A stretch of DNA of 33,120 bases from the NCBI RefSeq assembly GCF_003471165.1, contig NZ_QRIL01000037.1, positions 1 to 33,120 on the forward strand, given 5' to 3'. Positions 30,301-33,120 of this stretch are shown piece after piece. The notes beneath the pieces are model-generated. The model was not told where the DNA came from. It saw only the letters and a program-made list of their open reading frames with translations, and searched no databases. The first letter of the stretch is position 1. Each line of letters opens with the position of its first letter. The position numbers were made by a program, and so were the translations under genes. This stretch comes from Ruminococcus sp. AM22-13 (GTDB lineage: Bacteria; Bacillota; Clostridia; Lachnospirales; Lachnospiraceae).

Positions 30301-33057
30301 CTACACTGTCCTTACACCCAAATCAACTCCTCTCTCCGTTTTATCTTTTCCCTGCTTTTCTTGAATAATCCTCTTATTGATCTCAAGCCGTTCATGAATG
30401 GATAATTTCTTATCTTTTCCATCTACCGCCTGCTTCTGCTGTGCCGGTTTTCTATCTGTTTTTCCTACATCCTTAACAACTTCATTCGCTTCGGTACTTG
30501 TTACCCTCTCATCTGCTCTTCCTTCATATCTTTCTGCTATCTGCTGTTCTCGTCTCTCCTTCACACCTTTTTCCTCCAGATTGCAAAAACTCTGCAGATA
30601 CGGAAGCACATGATTCTGCATGTCTGTCAGATCTTCCATATACTTTTGGAACTCTTCACTTCCTTTGCCTTTCTGGTAATTGATCCAATACTCATCTGTA
30701 AGCTTCATTTCATTATCATACTTCAACTGACTCACAATACCGCCATGTCCATTTCCAATATCCATTGACTTCTTAAAATGATGCAGCATCTGTTCACCTT
30801 TTTCCGCATAATATACAGTCACATATATCTTTGCAATTTTTGTAGGTTCCTCTGTCTTCGGATCACGTTTTGCATACCATTCTTTATCCATTTCTGCTGT
30901 TTTTGCATCCAGCTCAGACAGCTTCTGACATCTTGGATTCATGAGATCACTTTCTTCACAATAGTTTACATACACCATTGGTTCCATATCCTTTGGAAGT
31001 TCAGGTTCATAGGCTTTCAGTCTTTCAATCAATACTCCTGCACGAACAGACAGATCGCATTCTTCGTCTACAATATCCTTCAGATATGAAATATAGGAAT
31101 GAATATTTCCACTTCTCAAATCCAGCATTACTTCCTGCACCGTATTTTCTCCCCTCTCCACATTATCTCGATACTCATACGGATCAAAAGCTTCTGCAAT
31201 CTCATCCAGTGCCTCTGCCAGCTGTTCTGTGGTCATTTTCTCAGGATACATTGCTTCTCGAACATCCCTCATCGGTACATACTTGTAGTCCGGCAATGCT
31301 TCATGAATTTTCTCGATCCCTTCCCGTACCAGTGCAAGTTCTCCATAAAATCGAACATCATCCATCAGATCTCCGAATACGGTATTCCCTTTAACGATCG
31401 CAAATTCGGCTTCATCATAGTAACTGTCTTCCGGATCACGATAAATAATTCCCATTGAGCATCCCAGATACGCAGTTTTAGGATTCTCCCTATATTTTTC
31501 ATAGACCGCAGCAATCTGATTAACATCGGTACTTTTTTCATAAGCTCCCATATCATGGAACTCATCACATTCTGTGGCGAAATATTCCAGATAAGGCTCT
31601 TTCTTCGGTGGCATATTATTAAGGACGTTATCAATCATGTTATAATTCGCCTCTTCCAGTTCCTCCACCTTTGCCAAAGGCTTATATTCGCCCTGGCTTT
31701 TCTGAATCTCTGCCATTACAACTTCATCCATTTCTTCTACTTTTTCCATCAACTGATCATAATCTCCACGGATGCGTTCTCCAGTCCAGCCTTCGTCTTC
31801 CAGAAGTTCCTCTGCCGCTTCTTCAATAGAAATTTGATCATTTTCATAGACGCCACCATCCATCAGACGAAAATCTTCATCGTAAAACGAATAATCATAT
31901 CCTTCTTCTGTTCTCTGAATAGCAAAGTAACGTTCTCCTACCTCATATGCCAGTTCACTAAGAACCTGTTCTTCCAGATTCAGGAAAGAATCCAGCTGTT
32001 CAAAACTGATACTGTCTACAAAATGAGCGGTTACTTTTTCCCCGTCATTCAGAACTATGATATCACTGACAGACAGGGAATGCCCACGGAAATCTTCCGG
32101 TCTATCAATGTTGAACCTTTCAAAAATATCATCCAGTGACATATTTCCCGATAATTCCCCAACATAGACCAGCTTATAATCTTCTTTTTTTATCTGCATA
32201 CCATGACTTTCAATAAAGCGCATATTCATAAATGCATAGTTTTCGCCCGGTGAATCGTCCTTGATCTGATAAATACCAAAGGTTCGCCTTGTTCCTAACA
32301 ACAGGTTTGCCTCTTTCAAAGACTGAATCTGCGGATATTTCTGCATTTCCCATTCCAGGTTACGGAAACGCTCCAGTTCTGTCATAGACATCTGATAATG
32401 CTCCGGTCCTCGTTCAATTTCCATGCGTTCCGTGACATACATTGGTGATGAAAAATTAGTGATCAGATAGATATCTGCTCCGGCATCGTATAATTTCAGT
32501 GCTTCTTCCTGCTCAATGACACTCATAGGCTCCTGAAATGCTCCAAAATCTTCATCGGCATAATCCAGGTCATTCTCCTCTATCCGTTCCCACATCTGCG
32601 ATTCCATGCCAAACAGACCTTCATGCGCCTGTATCATTTCTTTACTTGCATACTCTCCCTTGCTGCCATCGCTGCCCAGGCAATAAATCTTAGAACCCAT
32701 TCTGTGATAATCCAAAGCTGCTTCTTTTCTAAGCGGCACCATGTCTTCTGCTGTATATCCATAATCACGTAATTCCAGCTTACCTATGGTTGGATCTGGT
32801 AGATCCTGAATATCCATTCTTGCATCATCCAGTAGATCCTCTACCCCTTCTTCATCTGCCTGGATCACTGCATCTGCTAGATTTCTTACCAGAGTCCTAA
32901 CTTTCTCTTCCTCACCGATCAGATTCGCATATTCAAAAAGCTGTTCTTTTACATCTGTTGGAAATTCTATGCCTCTACGCTCTGCCTGACTGATCTGTCC
33001 CTGCGTGTATTCCTGCATTTTCTGTGTTTCTCTACCCGTTATCCTGTTTCTTGCCAT
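30301..33057 (-). CDS. Large YodL-domain protein of a conjugative element
   Basis: A 918-residue soluble, acidic protein. The YodL-like domain is at about 259-360 (FGIYQIKDDSPGENYAFMNM, LVYVGELSG, FNIDRPEDFRGHSLSVSDII, VDSISF). Such multidomain proteins (also labelled DUF3849/DUF4316-like) are carried by Tn1549-like elements of Clostridia. Their function is not known. Regions before and after (about 110-215 and 485-760) look like separate alpha/beta modules I cannot name. The C-terminal 120 residues are charged, K/E/R-rich and probably disordered or coiled. AGGAGG lies 7 bases before the ATG. No signal peptide or membrane segment is visible. Confidence 0.75.
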   Translation of the reverse strand: MARNRITGRETQKMQEYTQGQISQAERRGIEFPTDVKEQLFEYANLIGEEEKVRTLVRNLADAVIQADEEGVEDLLDDARMDIQDLPDPTIGKLELRDYGYTAEDMVPLRKEAALDYHRMGSKIYCLGSDGSKGEYASKEMIQAHEGLFGMESQMWERIEENDLDYADEDFGAFQEPMSVIEQEEALKLYDAGADIYLITNFSSPMYVTERMEIERGPEHYQMSMTELERFRNLEWEMQKYPQIQSLKEANLLLGTRRTFGIYQIKDDSPGENYAFMNMRFIESHGMQIKKEDYKLVYVGELSGNMSLDDIFERFNIDRPEDFRGHSLSVSDIIVLNDGEKVTAHFVDSISFEQLDSFLNLEEQVLSELAYEVGERYFAIQRTEEGYDYSFYDEDFRLMDGGVYENDQISIEEAAEELLEDEGWTGERIRGDYDQLMEKVEEMDEVVMAEIQKSQGEYKPLAKVEELEEANYNMIDNVLNNMPPKKEPYLEYFATECDEFHDMGAYEKSTDVNQIAAVYEKYRENPKTAYLGCSMGIIYRDPEDSYYDEAEFAIVKGNTVFGDLMDDVRFYGELALVREGIEKIHEALPDYKYVPMRDVREAMYPEKMTTEQLAEALDEIAEAFDPYEYRDNVERGENTVQEVMLDLRSGNIHSYISYLKDIVDEECDLSVRAGVLIERLKAYEPELPKDMEPMVYVNYCEESDLMNPRCQKLSELDAKTAEMDKEWYAKRDPKTEEPTKIAKIYVTVYYAEKGEQMLHHFKKSMDIGNGHGGIVSQLKYDNEMKLTDEYWINYQKGKGSEEFQKYMEDLTDMQNHVLPYLQSFCNLEEKGVKERREQQIAERYEGRADERVTSTEANEVVKDVGKTDRKPAQQKQAVDGKDKKLSIHERLEINKRIIQEKQGKDKTERGVDLGVRTV

Positions 33058-33120
33058 ATAAATTCCTCCTGTGTTCTACTACAATATATTTATGGTTAAT
33101 ATCCCTTACAGCCAGTAAGG

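Overview
This window looks like chromosomal DNA of a low-to-moderate GC Gram-positive gut anaerobe of the Lachnospiraceae type (Blautia/Dorea/Mediterraneibacter-like; genus not fixed). The reasons are the ylxM-ffh-rpsP-khpA-rimM-trmD order, strong GGAGG-type ribosome sites, Firmicutes-type lipoproteins, and mobile-element genes typical of Clostridia. About 15.5 kb of ordinary chromosome is followed by about 17.5 kb of layered accessory DNA that runs off the right edge.

Chromosomal part (1-15.6 kb). An EF-G-like GTPase (minus) with a non-canonical G4 motif is followed by tyrA and aroA (plus, tyrosine/chorismate synthesis) and a D-lactate dehydrogenase (plus). A tightly coupled trio follows: nfo (endonuclease IV), a flavodoxin-like reductase and a small lipoprotein (minus). 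Next is a CapA-type metallophosphatase (plus), then the co-directional minus-strand translation/secretion cluster ylxM-ffh-rpsP-khpA-rimM-trmD-queA. In that cluster queA overlaps trmD where rplS often sits. Two families of unnamed hairpin-rich intergenic repeats are scattered through this part.

Accessory part A (15.68-21.45 kb) is a decayed mobilisable element. It holds a tyrosine recombinase fragment that lacks its first catalytic Arg, a zinc-ribbon scrap of a serine recombinase, an MmcQ/YjbR protein, a candidate oriT with nested dyads, mobC and a MobP-like relaxase. An SRAP peptidase, a DUF188 protein and a frameshifted unknown protein lie together in the opposite orientation, followed by an SH3-like protein and an ISL3-type transposase scrap.

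Accessory part B (21.56-28.55 kb) is a nine-gene minus-strand module and the most interesting part of the window. A VanU-like XRE regulator and a VanR/VanS-like two-component pair come first. After a terminator-like hairpin come a MacAB-like efflux system (adaptor lipoprotein, ATPase, permease), an unknown lipoprotein, an S11 D-Ala-D-Ala carboxypeptidase and a receiver-less OmpR-type DNA-binding protein. It resembles the regulatory head of vanG-type clusters coupled to an exporter and cell-wall peptidase, with no D-Ala-D-Ser ligase, VanT or VanXY in view. The likely role, by inference, is sensing of and resistance to an envelope-active compound.

Accessory part C (28.6-33.1 kb) is a remnant of a Tn1549/Tn916-like conjugative element. 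It holds an N-terminally truncated CHAP cell-wall hydrolase joined directly to a frameshifted 21-residue-repeat protein, and a 918-residue YodL-domain protein.
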